A stretch of DNA of 24,129 bases from Pelotomaculum sp. UBA3103 (GCA_002365855.1 DFAP01000117.1:526-24654); one strand, 5' to 3'; shown: positions 1 through 8,803, counted from the stretch's first letter. Notes: generated by a model from the letters alone, not told the origin. Numbers and translations are program-made.

Positions 1-24
1 CTCAAACTCAAACTCAAACTCAGA
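1..24. repeat. Short tandem CTCAAA repeat
   Basis: The window opens with at least three and a half copies of the hexamer CTCAAA, the last one degenerate. It lies directly upstream of ctsR and is cut by the window edge, so its full length is unknown. CtsR boxes are heptanucleotide direct repeats of the GGTCAAA type. This hexamer shares TCAAA but lacks the right spacing, so I do not call it a CtsR operator. Confidence 0.5.
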
Positions 25-43
25 CTGTTATGGCGGTGGTTGG

Positions 44-505
44 GTGTCTAATATTTCAAATTTAATCGAACGATATTTAAAAAAACTGCTGGCTGAGAGC
101 AACCGGGACCACGTTGAAATTCAGCGCAGCGATCTGGCGGTTCTTTTTAACTGCGTTCCTTCCCATATTAATTATGTTCTGACCACCCGCTTCTCGACCA
201 GTCACGGGTATATCGTCGAGAGCAGAAGGGGAAGCGGCGGCTATATTAGAATCGTAAAAATCCCCCTGGGCCAGCAGGCTGATTTGGCCCTGGAAATCTG
301 TAGTCTGGTTGGGGATTCCATTAATGAGGGGGACGCCGCAGGCTTAATTGAACGCCTGCTGGAGGAAGAGTTAATCTCACCGAGAGAGAGGCGTGTCATG
401 AGGGCCGCCGTAGGGGGCGACATCCTGATGCCTGGACAGCCTGTCCGAGACCAGTTAAGGGCTCTCATATTAAAGTCTATGATTGTTTCTATTTTGAGGG
501 TGTAA
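44..505 (+). CDS. ctsR: CtsR, class III heat-shock repressor
   Basis: CtsR is the dimeric repressor of clp and mcs genes; it leaves DNA when McsB is active or at high temperature. The protein has 153 residues, the normal family length. An N-terminal winged helix-turn-helix (about 1-75) carries the family wing ESRRGSGGYIRI at 59-70, with R62 at the position known to be critical and phosphorylated in Bacillus-group CtsR. The C-terminal four-helix part (about 80-153) follows. Translation starts with GTG at 44; no other in-frame ATG, GTG or TTG lies upstream in the window, and the Shine-Dalgarno is weak. It heads the ctsR-mcsA-mcsB-clpC operon and should autoregulate it. The operator is probably outside the window. 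Confidence 0.96.
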   Translation: MSNISNLIERYLKKLLAESNRDHVEIQRSDLAVLFNCVPSHINYVLTTRFSTSHGYIVESRRGSGGYIRIVKIPLGQQADLALEICSLVGDSINEGDAAGLIERLLEEELISPRERRVMRAAVGGDILMPGQPVRDQLRALILKSMIVSILRV

Positions 506-510
506 AAAAT

Positions 511-565
511 GCTCCCTGACGCACAAAAAGAGTTTAACCCCCTTAAGGGAGCAACCTCAAGGGGG
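511..565 (+). other. Interlocking stem-loops (possible pseudoknot) before mcsA
   Basis: Two perfect 7-bp stems interlock in the ctsR-mcsA spacer. GCTCCCT (511-517) pairs with AGGGAGC (546-552), and CCCCCTT (538-544) pairs with AAGGGGG (559-565). The 3' strand of the first lies inside the loop of the second, giving H-type pseudoknot topology (loops 20, 1 and 6 nt) or two exclusive hairpins. The mcsA ribosome-binding site AGGAGGA starts five bases downstream. The pairing is seen directly; any function is inference. Confidence 0.45.
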
Positions 566-584
566 ACGTTAGGAGGAATTACCA

Positions 585-1112
585 ATGCTTTGTGAGCGCT
601 GCGGGCAAAGGCAGGCGACAGTGCATTTCACGGAAATAACCAATGAAAGTAAGCAGGAAACCCACCTCTGCGAGGTTTGCGCGGGAGAAATTAAGCCTCA
701 GGGCTTTGTCTTTGCTCCGCAGCTGAGCCTGCAAAATTTTCTGGTAAGCCTTTTAAACCAGGAGTTGGGTGGAGGCGGATACGGCATTCCGGCAGATACG
801 GTCAGGAAATGTGAAAGCTGCGGCGTGGCCGAGGGACAATTTGTCAAGCAGGGGCTGCTGGGCTGCGGCAGTTGTTATCCGAATTTCGAGGAGAAAATAC
901 TCCCGCTCTTGAGGAGAGTGCATGGCAGCACCCGGCATACCGGAAAAGTGCCGGAGCGCACCGGCGGGCGGGCCAGGCTGGTGAAAGAATTGGATAAGAT
1001 GAGAGACCAGCTTAAGGAAGCTGTAAGCCGGGAGGAATTTGAGCGGGCAGCCGTACTGCGTGACAATATTCGACAGCTGGAAAAAAGCCTTGAAGAGGGG
1101 GCTGAGTCCTGA
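585..1112 (+). CDS. mcsA: McsA, zinc-finger activator of the McsB arginine kinase
   Basis: McsA binds McsB and activates it in the ClpC-dependent degradation of CtsR and damaged proteins. The protein has 175 residues. Two CxxC pairs lie in the N-terminal half (C3/C6 and C29/C32) and two more in the middle (C76/C79 and C94/C97); together they form the zinc fingers of the family. A UVR motif (about 130-170, with EEFERAAVLRDNIRQLE) closes the protein and resembles the one in ClpC. A strong AGGAGG precedes the ATG at 585 at normal spacing. The stop codon overlaps the mcsB start by one base (TGATG), so the two are translationally coupled. Confidence 0.95.
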   Translation: MLCERCGQRQATVHFTEITNESKQETHLCEVCAGEIKPQGFVFAPQLSLQNFLVSLLNQELGGGGYGIPADTVRKCESCGVAEGQFVKQGLLGCGSCYPNFEEKILPLLRRVHGSTRHTGKVPERTGGRARLVKELDKMRDQLKEAVSREEFERAAVLRDNIRQLEKSLEEGAES

Positions 1113-2182
1113 TGTCTTTCAAGAATACGTTAAACAGCGCTCACAGCAAATGGATGGACGCCGAGGGACCCGAGGCCGATATCGTATTGAGCAGCAGGGT
1201 GAGAGTGGCCAGGAACCTGGCCGGGATTCCGTTCCCCCACCTTCTGGATGCGCAAAAATCTGAAGATGTCATCCACGCGGTCAGGTTGGCCCTGGTAAAT
1301 AAAGAAGAACCGGAACTGCTGGGCGGCCTTGAGATTAGCGGCTTAGGAGAATTGTCCCCGCTGGACAGACAGCTGCTGGTGGATAAGCACCTGATCAGCC
1401 CGGATCTGTTGAAAAACTTCCAGTCCAAGGCGGTAGTGCTGCGAGAGGATGAAGTTGTCAGCATTATGGTCAATGAAGAAGACCACCTGCGAATACAGTG
1501 CCTTCTTCCCGGCCTTCAGCTCAAAGAGGCCTGGGATATAATTAACAGGGTTGATGACGACCTGGAAAAAACCCTGGATTACGCGTTTTCCGAAAAGCTG
1601 GGCTATCTTACCTCCTGTCCGACTAACGTGGGAACAGGGATGCGCGCCTCAGTCATGCTCCACCTGCCTGGTTTGAAGATAACCAAGCATCTGGGCGGGG
1701 TGCTGGGCACCATAGTTAAGTTGGGTATGACGGTCAGGGGGCTTTACGGTGAAGGAACCGAAGCTGTCGGAGACCTGTTCCAGGTTTCAAACCAGATCAC
1801 CCTGGGGCAGTCAGAAGAAGAGATTATCAACAACCTTGAATCGATTACCAGGCAGATACTTACCCAGGAGCACGCTGCGCGCAATGCTCTGTACAATGAC
1901 AGGCGTGAAGTTATCGAAGATCGCATCTACCGGGCTTACGGCGCCCTGAGATACGCGCGCGTACTTACGTCGGAAGAAGCAATGAGGTTGTTTTCCGACC
2001 TCAGGCTGGGCCTGGAATTGAAAATGATATCAGCAGTACCGGCCAGGGTTTTAAATGAGTTGATGGTTAAGATACGGCCGGCGTTTTTAATAAAAAGTGC
2101 CGGACGGGAACTATCAGGCTACCAGAGAGATGTTCTCAGGGCCGATCTGGTTCGGAAAGAATTTGAGGGTTTGCCATGCTGA
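1112..2182 (+). CDS. mcsB: McsB, protein arginine kinase
   Basis: McsB phosphorylates arginine residues on proteins and so marks them for ClpCP. The 356-residue protein has the phosphagen-kinase fold: the nucleotide-binding arginines of SSRVRVARNLAG (about 27-38), the active-site loop TSCPTNVGTGMR (167-178, with the conserved Cys at 169), and GEGTEAVGDLFQVSNQ near 214-229. A C-terminal RDxxRA motif (R339, D340, R343) matches the phospho-arginine allosteric site known for McsB, which suggests self-activation is retained. The start overlaps the mcsA stop. A 99-base gap follows before clpC. Confidence 0.96.
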   Translation: MSFKNTLNSAHSKWMDAEGPEADIVLSSRVRVARNLAGIPFPHLLDAQKSEDVIHAVRLALVNKEEPELLGGLEISGLGELSPLDRQLLVDKHLISPDLLKNFQSKAVVLREDEVVSIMVNEEDHLRIQCLLPGLQLKEAWDIINRVDDDLEKTLDYAFSEKLGYLTSCPTNVGTGMRASVMLHLPGLKITKHLGGVLGTIVKLGMTVRGLYGEGTEAVGDLFQVSNQITLGQSEEEIINNLESITRQILTQEHAARNALYNDRREVIEDRIYRAYGALRYARVLTSEEAMRLFSDLRLGLELKMISAVPARVLNELMVKIRPAFLIKSAGRELSGYQRDVLRADLVRKEFEGLPC

Positions 2183-2281
2183 ACAGGGGCATCATTATAT
2201 GCAAAACTTATAAAAAGATTTGGGGGGAGGCAGAACGGTGCCAGAGCGTGTTTCCTTCCACTATAGCGGAGGTGTAGTAAT

Positions 2282-4714
2282 ATGTTTGGAAAATTTACCG
2301 AGCGGGCACAGAAAGTACTGGTGTTTGCCCGGGAGGAAGCAAAGAGCGGCGGTTACCCCTACATTGGAACAGAGCATCTGCTGCTGGGTCTGATCAAGGA
2401 AGGGGAAAGCGTCGCGGCCAGAATTTTAAGCGCGACAGGTATAGAGGCCGGTAAGGTGCGGGAGGCCGCAAGGCAGATGGTGGAGGCTGGTAAAGGGCAG
2501 CCTGAAGCTGAACCGGTATTGACGGCAAGGGCAAAAAAAGTTTTGGAACTATCCCTGGACGAGGCGCGAAAGATGAACAACAGTTACATCGGTCCGGAAC
2601 ACCTGCTTCTGGGGTTGATCAGGGAAGGCGAAGGAGTGGCGGCGCAGGTATTAAACGCTTACGGCGCCGATTACCGTAAAGTTCGCTCCATGGTCGCCCA
2701 ACTGCAGGGAGCTCAGCCTCCTGCGGAAGGGCAGGCGCCAGGCCAGGTTAAGAATAGTAAAACCCAAACCCTGGATCAATTCGGTCGTGATTTAACGGTT
2801 ATGGCCGGGGAAGATAAACTGGACCCGGTTGTGGGCAGGGATAAGGAAATCGAGCGGGTCATCCAGGTATTGAGCAGGCGCACTAAGAACAACCCGGTTC
2901 TGATCGGAGAGCCCGGCGTGGGCAAAACCGCTATAGCCGAGGGGTTGGCCCAGAGGATTACCTCCGGGAATGTCCCGGAGATCCTGGCCAACAAGCGGGT
3001 GGTTACACTGGACATGGGCTCACTGGTGGCAGGCACCAAGTACCGCGGCGAGTTTGAGGAACGCCTGAAGAAAATTATTGAGGAAATCCGCCATGACGGA
3101 AATATCATCATGTTCATTGACGAACTCCATACTCTGGTGGGGGCAGGCGCTGCGGAAGGCGCCATAGACGCTGCCAATATTCTAAAACCTGCCCTGGCTA
3201 GAGGTGAGCTGCAGTGTATCGGCGCTACTACCCTGGATGAATACCGCAAGCATATTGAAAAAGATGCCGCCCTGGAGCGACGTTTCCAGCCGATCACCGT
3301 GGTTGAGCCGACTATCGATGAAACTATTCAAATTTTAAAAGGGCTAAGGGATAAATACGAGGCGCATCACCGGGTGAGAATAACAGACGAGGCGCTGGAA
3401 GCCGCAGTAAAGCTCTCAAGCCGCTATATCACGGACCGCTTTCTGCCGGATAAAGCTATTGACCTGATGGATGAATCCGGCTCCAGGGTCAGGCTGCAGG
3501 CTTATGTTTCTCCACCTGAGCTAAAAGAGCTGGAAAAGAAACTGGAAGTGTTGCAAAAAGAAAAAGAGGCGGCGGTAAACGGCCAGGAATTTGAAAAGGC
3601 TGCCGAACTAAGGGACCAGGAGCTGAAACTCAGGACAGAGCTGGACAGCTTCAGGGACTCGTGGAAACAGCGCAAGAGCGGCGCGGAACTGGTGGTGGAC
3701 GAAGAGGTCATCGCGCATATCGTTTCCAGCTGGACTGGCGTTCCGGTGAAAAAACTGGCAGAGGAAGAAACAGAAAGACTTTTGAAGATGGAAGAAGTTC
3801 TGCACCAGCGCGTGGTTGGGCAGGACGAGGCAATACAGGCTGTATCCAGGGCGGTGCGCCGGGCCAGGGCCGGCTTGAAAGACCCCAGGCGTCCAATCGG
3901 CTCCTTTATCTTCCTGGGCCCTACCGGGGTTGGCAAAACCGAATTGGCCAGGGCTGTCGCCGAGGTTCTTTTCGGTAGCGAAGACGCCATGGTCAGGATA
4001 GACATGTCGGAATATATGGAGAAATTTGCGGTATCACGCATGGTGGGCGCACCCCCCGGCTACGTGGGTTATGATGAGGGCGGACAGCTCACCGAGGCGG
4101 TTCGACGTAAGCCGTACACGGTTGTACTGCTTGATGAGATTGAAAAAGCCCACCCGGATGTCTTCAATATCCTTTTGCAGGTTATGGAGGACGGCAGGCT
4201 TACGGACTCCAAGGGGCGTCTTGTGGATTTTCGGAATACTGTGCTCATTATGACCTCCAACGTCGGACAGCAGACTATCAAAAAGGAAGCGGTCCTGGGT
4301 TTTCGCACTGGTGACCAGAAAGACGCCGGCTACGAGGCCATGAAAAACAAGGTCACCGATGAGCTGCGGCGCACTTTCCGTCCCGAATTCCTTAACCGTA
4401 TCGATGAAACTATCGTGTTTCACTCCCTTACCGCGGAACACATCAGGGAAATCGTCAGCTTGATGTTAAAAGAAGTGTCTGCTAGAATGAAGGAGAACGA
4501 AGTAGACATTGAAGTGGCGGAACCCGTAAAGGATCTGCTGGCCAAAGAAGGATTTGACGAAGCTTATGGCGCCAGGCCGCTGCGGCGGGCGATTTTGCGC
4601 CTGGTGGAGGACCGGCTTTCCGAAGAACTCCTCAAGGGCTCGTTCAAGCGGGGCGATCGGGTGCTCCTGGATCTTGACGAAACAGGAACCGGCATTAATG
4701 TCATCAGACAATGA
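2282..4714 (+). CDS. clpC: ClpC, AAA+ unfoldase of the ClpCP protease
   Basis: ClpC unfolds substrates, including arginine-phosphorylated proteins, and feeds them to ClpP. The 810 residues match the usual family length. Order of domains: duplicated Clp N domain (about 1-145), first AAA+ module with Walker A GEPGVGKT at 209-216, the inserted UVR/coiled-coil M domain (about 410-470), second AAA+ module with Walker A GPTGVGKT near 546-553, and the ClpP-docking loop VLGF near 671. The D2-small domain ends the protein. The start at 2282 has GGAGG nine bases upstream. Fourth gene of the ctsR operon; no convincing terminator was seen directly after it. Confidence 0.97.
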   Translation: MFGKFTERAQKVLVFAREEAKSGGYPYIGTEHLLLGLIKEGESVAARILSATGIEAGKVREAARQMVEAGKGQPEAEPVLTARAKKVLELSLDEARKMNNSYIGPEHLLLGLIREGEGVAAQVLNAYGADYRKVRSMVAQLQGAQPPAEGQAPGQVKNSKTQTLDQFGRDLTVMAGEDKLDPVVGRDKEIERVIQVLSRRTKNNPVLIGEPGVGKTAIAEGLAQRITSGNVPEILANKRVVTLDMGSLVAGTKYRGEFEERLKKIIEEIRHDGNIIMFIDELHTLVGAGAAEGAIDAANILKPALARGELQCIGATTLDEYRKHIEKDAALERRFQPITVVEPTIDETIQILKGLRDKYEAHHRVRITDEALEAAVKLSSRYITDRFLPDKAIDLMDESGSRVRLQAYVSPPELKELEKKLEVLQKEKEAAVNGQEFEKAAELRDQELKLRTELDSFRDSWKQRKSGAELVVDEEVIAHIVSSWTGVPVKKLAEEETERLLKMEEVLHQRVVGQDEAIQAVSRAVRRARAGLKDPRRPIGSFIFLGPTGVGKTELARAVAEVLFGSEDAMVRIDMSEYMEKFAVSRMVGAPPGYVGYDEGGQLTEAVRRKPYTVVLLDEIEKAHPDVFNILLQVMEDGRLTDSKGRLVDFRNTVLIMTSNVGQQTIKKEAVLGFRTGDQKDAGYEAMKNKVTDELRRTFRPEFLNRIDETIVFHSLTAEHIREIVSLMLKEVSARMKENEVDIEVAEPVKDLLAKEGFDEAYGARPLRRAILRLVEDRLSEELLKGSFKRGDRVLLDLDETGTGINVIRQ

Positions 4715-4858
4715 TCAGCAGATTTTCCAGGCCATGGTTTAAAGCGCAGGATGTTTCCGGATAACAATATAAGAACTGGTTATAATAATGTGTGCAAATA
4801 CCTGATATCGTAAGCGGTTTCATCAGGCATGTTAATTCATCATGAAGGAGCTGTTGGA

Positions 4859-5296
4859 ATGAAAAACCCTTTCATGGGTGTGCCAATTATGATAATAGTT
4901 TGCGCACTGTTCATGGTGGTTTACGTCTGGGTTGTCGGAAGTGTTACCGAGTTGGAGCCAATACCGCCGCCGCTCGCTCAGACATCTGAAACAGCCTCGG
5001 ACCTTACAATGCCTTCGGCAGCGGCGCCAACAGCCGTCCCGGTCCCTCCTGTTGAGCCTGCGGAAAAAGAAGGGGTAAAAACCTGGGCAGGCATATATGT
5101 CGGGCGTACTGACAACAATTTTATTGAAATAAATATGGGCGATGAGGCCAGGACGTTCCTTGCTCCTTTAGAAATCACCGGTACCCTGTTAAATAAAGGG
5201 GATGTTGTTTGCTTTGACTGTTACAAAAACAACAACGGGCAGCTTACCATAGTCAGCATTAAAAAGCTCGTTCCGGCTCCTGTTGGGCAGCAGTAA
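4859..5296 (+). CDS. Small membrane-anchored protein of unknown function
   Basis: I do not recognise this 145-residue protein. I chose ATG 4859 over the longer frame beginning at 4829 because AAGGAG sits eight bases before it. It opens with one hydrophobic segment (about 7-27) that looks like a signal anchor, then a Pro/Ala/Thr-rich linker (about 35-75), then a compact C-terminal part (about 80-140) rich in beta-prone stretches with a CFDCY motif. Topology suggests an extracytoplasmic C-terminal domain. A TATAAT lies at 4781-4786 without a clear -35 partner, and CCTGAT/ATCAGG (4801-4806/4822-4827) can form a leader hairpin. It separates clpC from radA, which are neighbours in related genomes. 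Confidence 0.75.
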   Translation: MKNPFMGVPIMIIVCALFMVVYVWVVGSVTELEPIPPPLAQTSETASDLTMPSAAAPTAVPVPPVEPAEKEGVKTWAGIYVGRTDNNFIEINMGDEARTFLAPLEITGTLLNKGDVVCFDCYKNNNGQLTIVSIKKLVPAPVGQQ

Positions 5297-5349
5297 AAAT
5301 CAGCCTGAACGCTACATTTTTTAGCCTTGCCATCATGCAAAACTCTCTG

Positions 5350-5450
5350 CTGCCGGGCCTGGTCCCATGTAGGCGCTGGCGACGGAACCCGGCAGGGTCT
5401 GCCTGCTGCTATTACAGGGTGCTTCCGGTTAAGCCGGGGGTGCCCTTTTT
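5350..5450 (+). ncRNA. Structured intergenic RNA ending in a terminator
   Basis: This lies in the 303-base gap between the small membrane protein and radA. CTGCCGGG (5350-5357) pairs perfectly with CCCGGCAG (5388-5395). The 3' strand of that stem can instead form GGCAG/CTGCC (5391-5395/5399-5403), so the two are exclusive. A terminator-like stem (5416-5446, several G-U pairs) followed by five T closes the region. It matches no riboswitch class I know. It could be the 3' UTR of the upstream gene or a small RNA. It lies upstream of the radA promoter, so it is probably not a radA leader. Confidence 0.35.
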
Positions 5451-5453
5451 AAA
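5416..5453 (+). terminator. Rho-independent terminator after the 4859-5296 gene
   Basis: AGGGTGCTTCCGG pairs with the downstream CCGGGGGTGCCCT arm over about 13 pairs, of which four are G-U. The loop is short and TTTTT follows. It separates the ClpC-side transcription unit from radA. Confidence 0.65.
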
Positions 5454-5542
5454 TTAGCAGCTGCAAACAAACAAGGTCATACTTGTGGAAACATGTAACA
5501 GGTTTAGTAAGGTACGGGAGCCATTCATTCAGGCATTTCTTC

Positions 5543-5571
5543 TTGTAGTATGTCGGATCGGGTGTTATAAT
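5543..5571 (+). promoter_or_regulatory. Sigma-A promoter of radA
   Basis: TTGTAG (5543-5548), a 17-base spacer and TATAAT (5566-5571), with TG one base before the -10 (extended -10). The expected start is near 5578, about 22 bases before the radA ATG. The -35 matches only three of six bases, which the extended -10 would offset. Confidence 0.75.
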
Positions 5572-5599
5572 TTAGAAATAACCAAAACCTGGAGACTTT

Positions 5600-6958
5600 A
5601 TGTCGATGCGTGCAAAAACCAAATACTGCTGTCAGGAGTGCGGCCGGCAGTCAACCCGTTGGCTAGGCCGCTGCCCGGGTTGTGGCGCCTGGAACAGCCT
5701 CGTGGAAGAACCGATTGGCGCCAATGCAGTCTCTGGCGCACCTGGGTTGGGCGGCGACTCACCTCGCCCGGTAACCGAAATACCGCTGCTGCTGGAAGAG
5801 CGCTTTCCTACGGAACTGGGCGAAGTGGACCGGGTCCTGGGGGGAGGCATCGTCCCGGGCTCCCTTGCTTTAGTGGGCGGGGACCCGGGAATCGGTAAAT
5901 CCACCCTGCTGCTGCAGGTAGCCCAGCTGCTCAGCCGCAGGCTGAAAGTGCTTTATGTCTCCGGGGAAGAATCCGCCCCTCAGGTCAGGATGAGGGCAGG
6001 CCGCCTTGGCGCTCTCTCACCCAACCTTCTGCTGCTTTCAGAAACTGATATTGACTTGGTGGAGCGGCACTTAAGAGAATTATCCCCTCCCGTGGCAGTT
6101 ATTGATTCCATCCAAACCATGTATAAAGGTGAAATTGGTTCAGCCCCCGGCAGTGTGGCGCAGGTGCGCGAATGCGCTGCGCATTTGATGCGGCTGGCCA
6201 AGACAACAGGGATATCCATCTTTCTGGTGGGACACGTCACAAAAGAAGGGCTTTTGGCCGGTCCCAGGGTGTTGGAGCACATGGTGGATACGGTTCTTTA
6301 CCTGGAAGGTGAACGTCATCAGTTCTTTCGCATTCTCAGGTGTGTAAAAAATAGATTTGGATCTACAAACGAAATAGGTATTTTTGAAATGCGGGACAGC
6401 GGCATGGCAGAGGTGGAAAACCCCGCCGCTATATTTTTAGCCCGGCGGCCCCAGGGCAACGTTTCAGGTTCAGCGATAGTAGCGGGATTGGAAGGGTCAA
6501 GGCCGCTCCTGCTCGAGATCCAGGCGCTTGTTTCACCGGCGGGCTACGGCATGCCCCGGCGGATGACCGCTGGGGTAGACCACAACCGGGTTGCGCTGAT
6601 CGCAGCTGTTTTGGAAAAGAGGGTCGGCTTAAACCTGGGCAGTCACGACCTGTATGTAAGCGCCGTCGGCGGTGTTAGGCTGGATGAACCGGCAGCAGAC
6701 CTGGCCATTGCCTTGGCGCTGGCCTCAAGTTTTAGGGATGTTCCCGTGGCTGACGGCCTGGTCTGCGCAGGTGAGATTGGGCTTACGGGTGAACTGCGGC
6801 CTGTTACAGGTGTGGATAAGAGAATAAATGAAGCTTTTAAGCTTGGATTCAGCCGTTTTTTGCTTTCGGGCCAGAGCACGGCACATGTTACGTGCGAAGC
6901 GGGGATACTGACTGCTGATACCCTGGATGTGGCTCTGGAGATGGCTTTGAAGGTTTGA
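5600..6958 (+). CDS. radA: RadA/Sms, recombination and repair ATPase
   Basis: RadA is a RecA-like helicase that extends heteroduplex DNA during recombination. The 452 residues match the family. An N-terminal zinc finger (C11-C14 ... C25-C28), a RecA-type ATPase core with Walker A GDPGIGKS (94-101), the diagnostic KNRFG motif (250-254), and a C-terminal Lon-protease-like domain without catalytic role (about 290-450) are all present. ATG 5600 has GGAG five bases upstream; ATG 5606 is an alternative. It has its own promoter and is followed after one base by disA, so the two form one transcription unit. Confidence 0.97.
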   Translation: MSMRAKTKYCCQECGRQSTRWLGRCPGCGAWNSLVEEPIGANAVSGAPGLGGDSPRPVTEIPLLLEERFPTELGEVDRVLGGGIVPGSLALVGGDPGIGKSTLLLQVAQLLSRRLKVLYVSGEESAPQVRMRAGRLGALSPNLLLLSETDIDLVERHLRELSPPVAVIDSIQTMYKGEIGSAPGSVAQVRECAAHLMRLAKTTGISIFLVGHVTKEGLLAGPRVLEHMVDTVLYLEGERHQFFRILRCVKNRFGSTNEIGIFEMRDSGMAEVENPAAIFLARRPQGNVSGSAIVAGLEGSRPLLLEIQALVSPAGYGMPRRMTAGVDHNRVALIAAVLEKRVGLNLGSHDLYVSAVGGVRLDEPAADLAIALALASSFRDVPVADGLVCAGEIGLTGELRPVTGVDKRINEAFKLGFSRFLLSGQSTAHVTCEAGILTADTLDVALEMALKV

Positions 6959-6959
6959 G

Positions 6960-8045
6960 GTGGAACAGTTGAAAGAAGTTAAGATGGAAGAAAAACTTCT
7001 AAAAGTGCTGCGCACGGTAGCTCCCGGCACCTATTTGAGAGATGGGCTGGAAAACATTTTGCGGGCAAAAATCGGTGGTATTATCGTCGTAGGGATACCA
7101 CCTGAAGTCATGGACTTAACCGAGGGCGGTTTTGCCATCAACGCGGAATTTACACCTGCAAACCTCTATGAGCTAGCAAAAATGGACGGGGCCATCATTC
7201 TCAGCAAAGATGGAAAAAAAATATTAGCTGCTAATGTCCAGCTGGTTCCAAACCAAAATATGCCTTCCAGCGAGACCGGCATCCGCCATCGCTCTGCCGA
7301 GCGCGTGGCCAAACAAACCAACGCCCTTGTTATATCGATATCACAGCGGCGCAGCGTGATTACCGTATACAAGGGGCCATTAAAATACGTGCTGAAAGAC
7401 CTTGGAGTAATTTTAACCAAGGCCAACCAGGCCGTACAGACACTGGAAAAATACCGTTCGGTAATGGACAAGGTGCTGGCGGAACTCAGCACGCTGGAGT
7501 TAATGGACGCCGCGACACTTTTTGACGTGGCCAGGGCCATCCAGAGGGTGGAAATGGTGCTGAGGGTGGTCAAGGAGATAGACAGGTATATTAGCGAGCT
7601 TGGAGTTGAAGGCCGCCTGATTACCATGCAGGTGGAGGAACTGGTCGCCAACGTGGAAGACGAAGGTTTGCTGGTAATCCAGGACTACGCTACAACGATA
7701 GGGGAAAAAACACCTTCCAGTATTCTCGGCGTAATTAGAAGTTGGCCGGCGGAAGATATCCTGGACCTTTCCCTGATTTCCCGTGCCCTGGGCTATCCCG
7801 GCAGCGCCAGCATTCTGGACCAGCATGTTTCGCCCCGGGGCTACCGCATTCTGGAGAAGATACCCAGGTTGCCTCTTCCGGTTATTGATAATTTAATCAG
7901 CCACTTCGGCGCCCTCAACCGGATCCTTGTGGCCACTATTGAAGAGCTTGACGAGGTGGAAGGTATTGGTGAAGTGCGTGCCCGCTCCATAAAAGACGGC
8001 TTAAACCGCTACCGTGATCAGCTGCTGCAGGAAAGGCACAGATAG
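6960..8045 (+). CDS. disA: DisA, DNA-integrity scanning diadenylate cyclase
   Basis: DisA makes c-di-AMP from two ATP and stops doing so at branched DNA, delaying sporulation. The 361 residues contain the DAC domain (about 1-145) with both catalytic motifs, DGA at 76-78 and RHR at 109-111, a helical linker, and a C-terminal helix-hairpin-helix DNA-binding domain (about 300-350, LDEVEGIGEVRARSIKDG). The GTG at 6960 lies one base after the radA stop; ATG 6984, eight codons in, is a possible alternative. Coupled with radA, as in Bacillus. Confidence 0.96.
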   Translation: MEQLKEVKMEEKLLKVLRTVAPGTYLRDGLENILRAKIGGIIVVGIPPEVMDLTEGGFAINAEFTPANLYELAKMDGAIILSKDGKKILAANVQLVPNQNMPSSETGIRHRSAERVAKQTNALVISISQRRSVITVYKGPLKYVLKDLGVILTKANQAVQTLEKYRSVMDKVLAELSTLELMDAATLFDVARAIQRVEMVLRVVKEIDRYISELGVEGRLITMQVEELVANVEDEGLLVIQDYATTIGEKTPSSILGVIRSWPAEDILDLSLISRALGYPGSASILDQHVSPRGYRILEKIPRLPLPVIDNLISHFGALNRILVATIEELDEVEGIGEVRARSIKDGLNRYRDQLLQERHR

Positions 8046-8167
8046 AACCGCCTCGCTTTTAAAGGGCGCCCGGGCCAAAATTTACGCGCCTGCCGAAATT
8101 CTCCTGCCCAAGCACAAAAAACCTGTACACAAAGAAAAATTTATTGAAAATGATCAAGAAATTGATG

Positions 8168-8196
8168 TTGACACATACATACAGACATGCTAAAAT
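8168..8196 (+). promoter_or_regulatory. Upstream carD promoter P1
   Basis: TTGACA (8168-8173), 17-base spacer, TAAAAT (8191-8196), with TGC directly before the -10. This is a near-consensus extended -10 sigma-A promoter. The expected start is near 8203. Confidence 0.8.
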
Positions 8197-8206
8197 TATA
8201 GTTCAT

Positions 8207-8235
8207 TTGACAAGGACGTTCTTTCATGCTATACT
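8207..8235 (+). promoter_or_regulatory. Downstream carD promoter P2
   Basis: TTGACA (8207-8212), 17-base spacer, TATACT (8230-8235), again with TGC before the -10. It repeats the P1 layout 39 bases downstream. The expected start is near 8242, leaving a leader of about 29 bases before the TTG start of carD. Confidence 0.8.
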
Positions 8236-8270
8236 TTATACGTGGTAAATTTTCTAAGGAGGGTACGGCC

Positions 8271-8747
8271 TTGTTCAAAATAGGAGATAAAGTGGTGTAC
8301 CCGATGCACGGGGCCGGAATAATCGAGTCTATTGAAGAAAAGGAAGTATTGGGAGAAAAGCGCCAATATTATATCCTGCGTCTTCCCGTGGGTGACATGA
8401 AAGTGATGATTCCCATAAGCAACGGTGGGGGAGTCGGTTTAAGGGAAGTAATAGACTGGGAGGGAGTACAGCGGGTTTTTCACATCCTGCGTGAGCAGAG
8501 TTCCGCGATGTCTCCCAACTGGAACCGCCGCTACCGGGCCAACCTGGAAAAAATGAAGAGCGGCAATATTTATGAAGTTGCCGAAGTGGTGCGTAACCTT
8601 ATTAAGAGGGACCGCGAAAAGGGACTTTCATCCGGTGAAAGAAAGATGCTTGAAAATGCCAGGAAGATTTTAATCAGCGAGTTGGTTCTGGCCACGGAGC
8701 TGGAGGAAGAAAAAGCACAGTCGCTTTTGGACGGTGCCTTCGCTTGA
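8271..8747 (+). CDS. carD: CarD/CdnL-family RNA polymerase-binding regulator
   Basis: CarD proteins bind the RNA polymerase beta subunit and stabilise open promoter complexes, often at rRNA promoters. I place the start at TTG 8271 because AAGGAGGG lies seven bases upstream; a longer frame from ATG 8226 overlaps the P2 -10 box and cannot be transcribed from P2. The 158-residue protein begins with the Tudor-like RNAP-interaction domain (FKIGDKVVYPMHGAGII..., about 1-60) and continues with an all-helical DNA-binding part (about 65-158). Two tandem promoters precede it and a terminator follows, so it is monocistronic. Its place between disA and the PIN/TRAM gene is common in Clostridia. Confidence 0.9.
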   Translation: MFKIGDKVVYPMHGAGIIESIEEKEVLGEKRQYYILRLPVGDMKVMIPISNGGGVGLREVIDWEGVQRVFHILREQSSAMSPNWNRRYRANLEKMKSGNIYEVAEVVRNLIKRDREKGLSSGERKMLENARKILISELVLATELEEEKAQSLLDGAFA

Positions 8748-8750
8748 TAG

Positions 8751-8780
8751 CGTCAGGTAAAACTGACGTTTTTTATTTTT
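8751..8780 (+). terminator. Rho-independent terminator after carD
   Basis: CGTCAG (8751-8756) and CTGACG (8763-8768) form a 6-bp stem with a 6-base loop, followed by six T and a further T-rich run. Confidence 0.85.
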
Positions 8781-8803
8781 CTCCACAAAAACCCAATTAT
8801 TAG

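Noticed and set aside
1..24. CTCAAA repeat as a CtsR operator
   Set aside because: Unit and spacing do not match the GGTCAAA heptanucleotide direct repeat; cut by the window edge.
2238..2420. Small frame starting GTG 2238 with GGAGG upstream, overlapping the clpC start
   Set aside because: It runs out of frame through clpC codons with no protein resemblance; the real clpC start has its own ribosome-binding site.
8226..8270. Longer N-terminus of carD from ATG 8226
   Set aside because: It overlaps the P2 -10 region and the sequence before TTG 8271 contains the strong ribosome-binding site; family N-termini match the shorter form.
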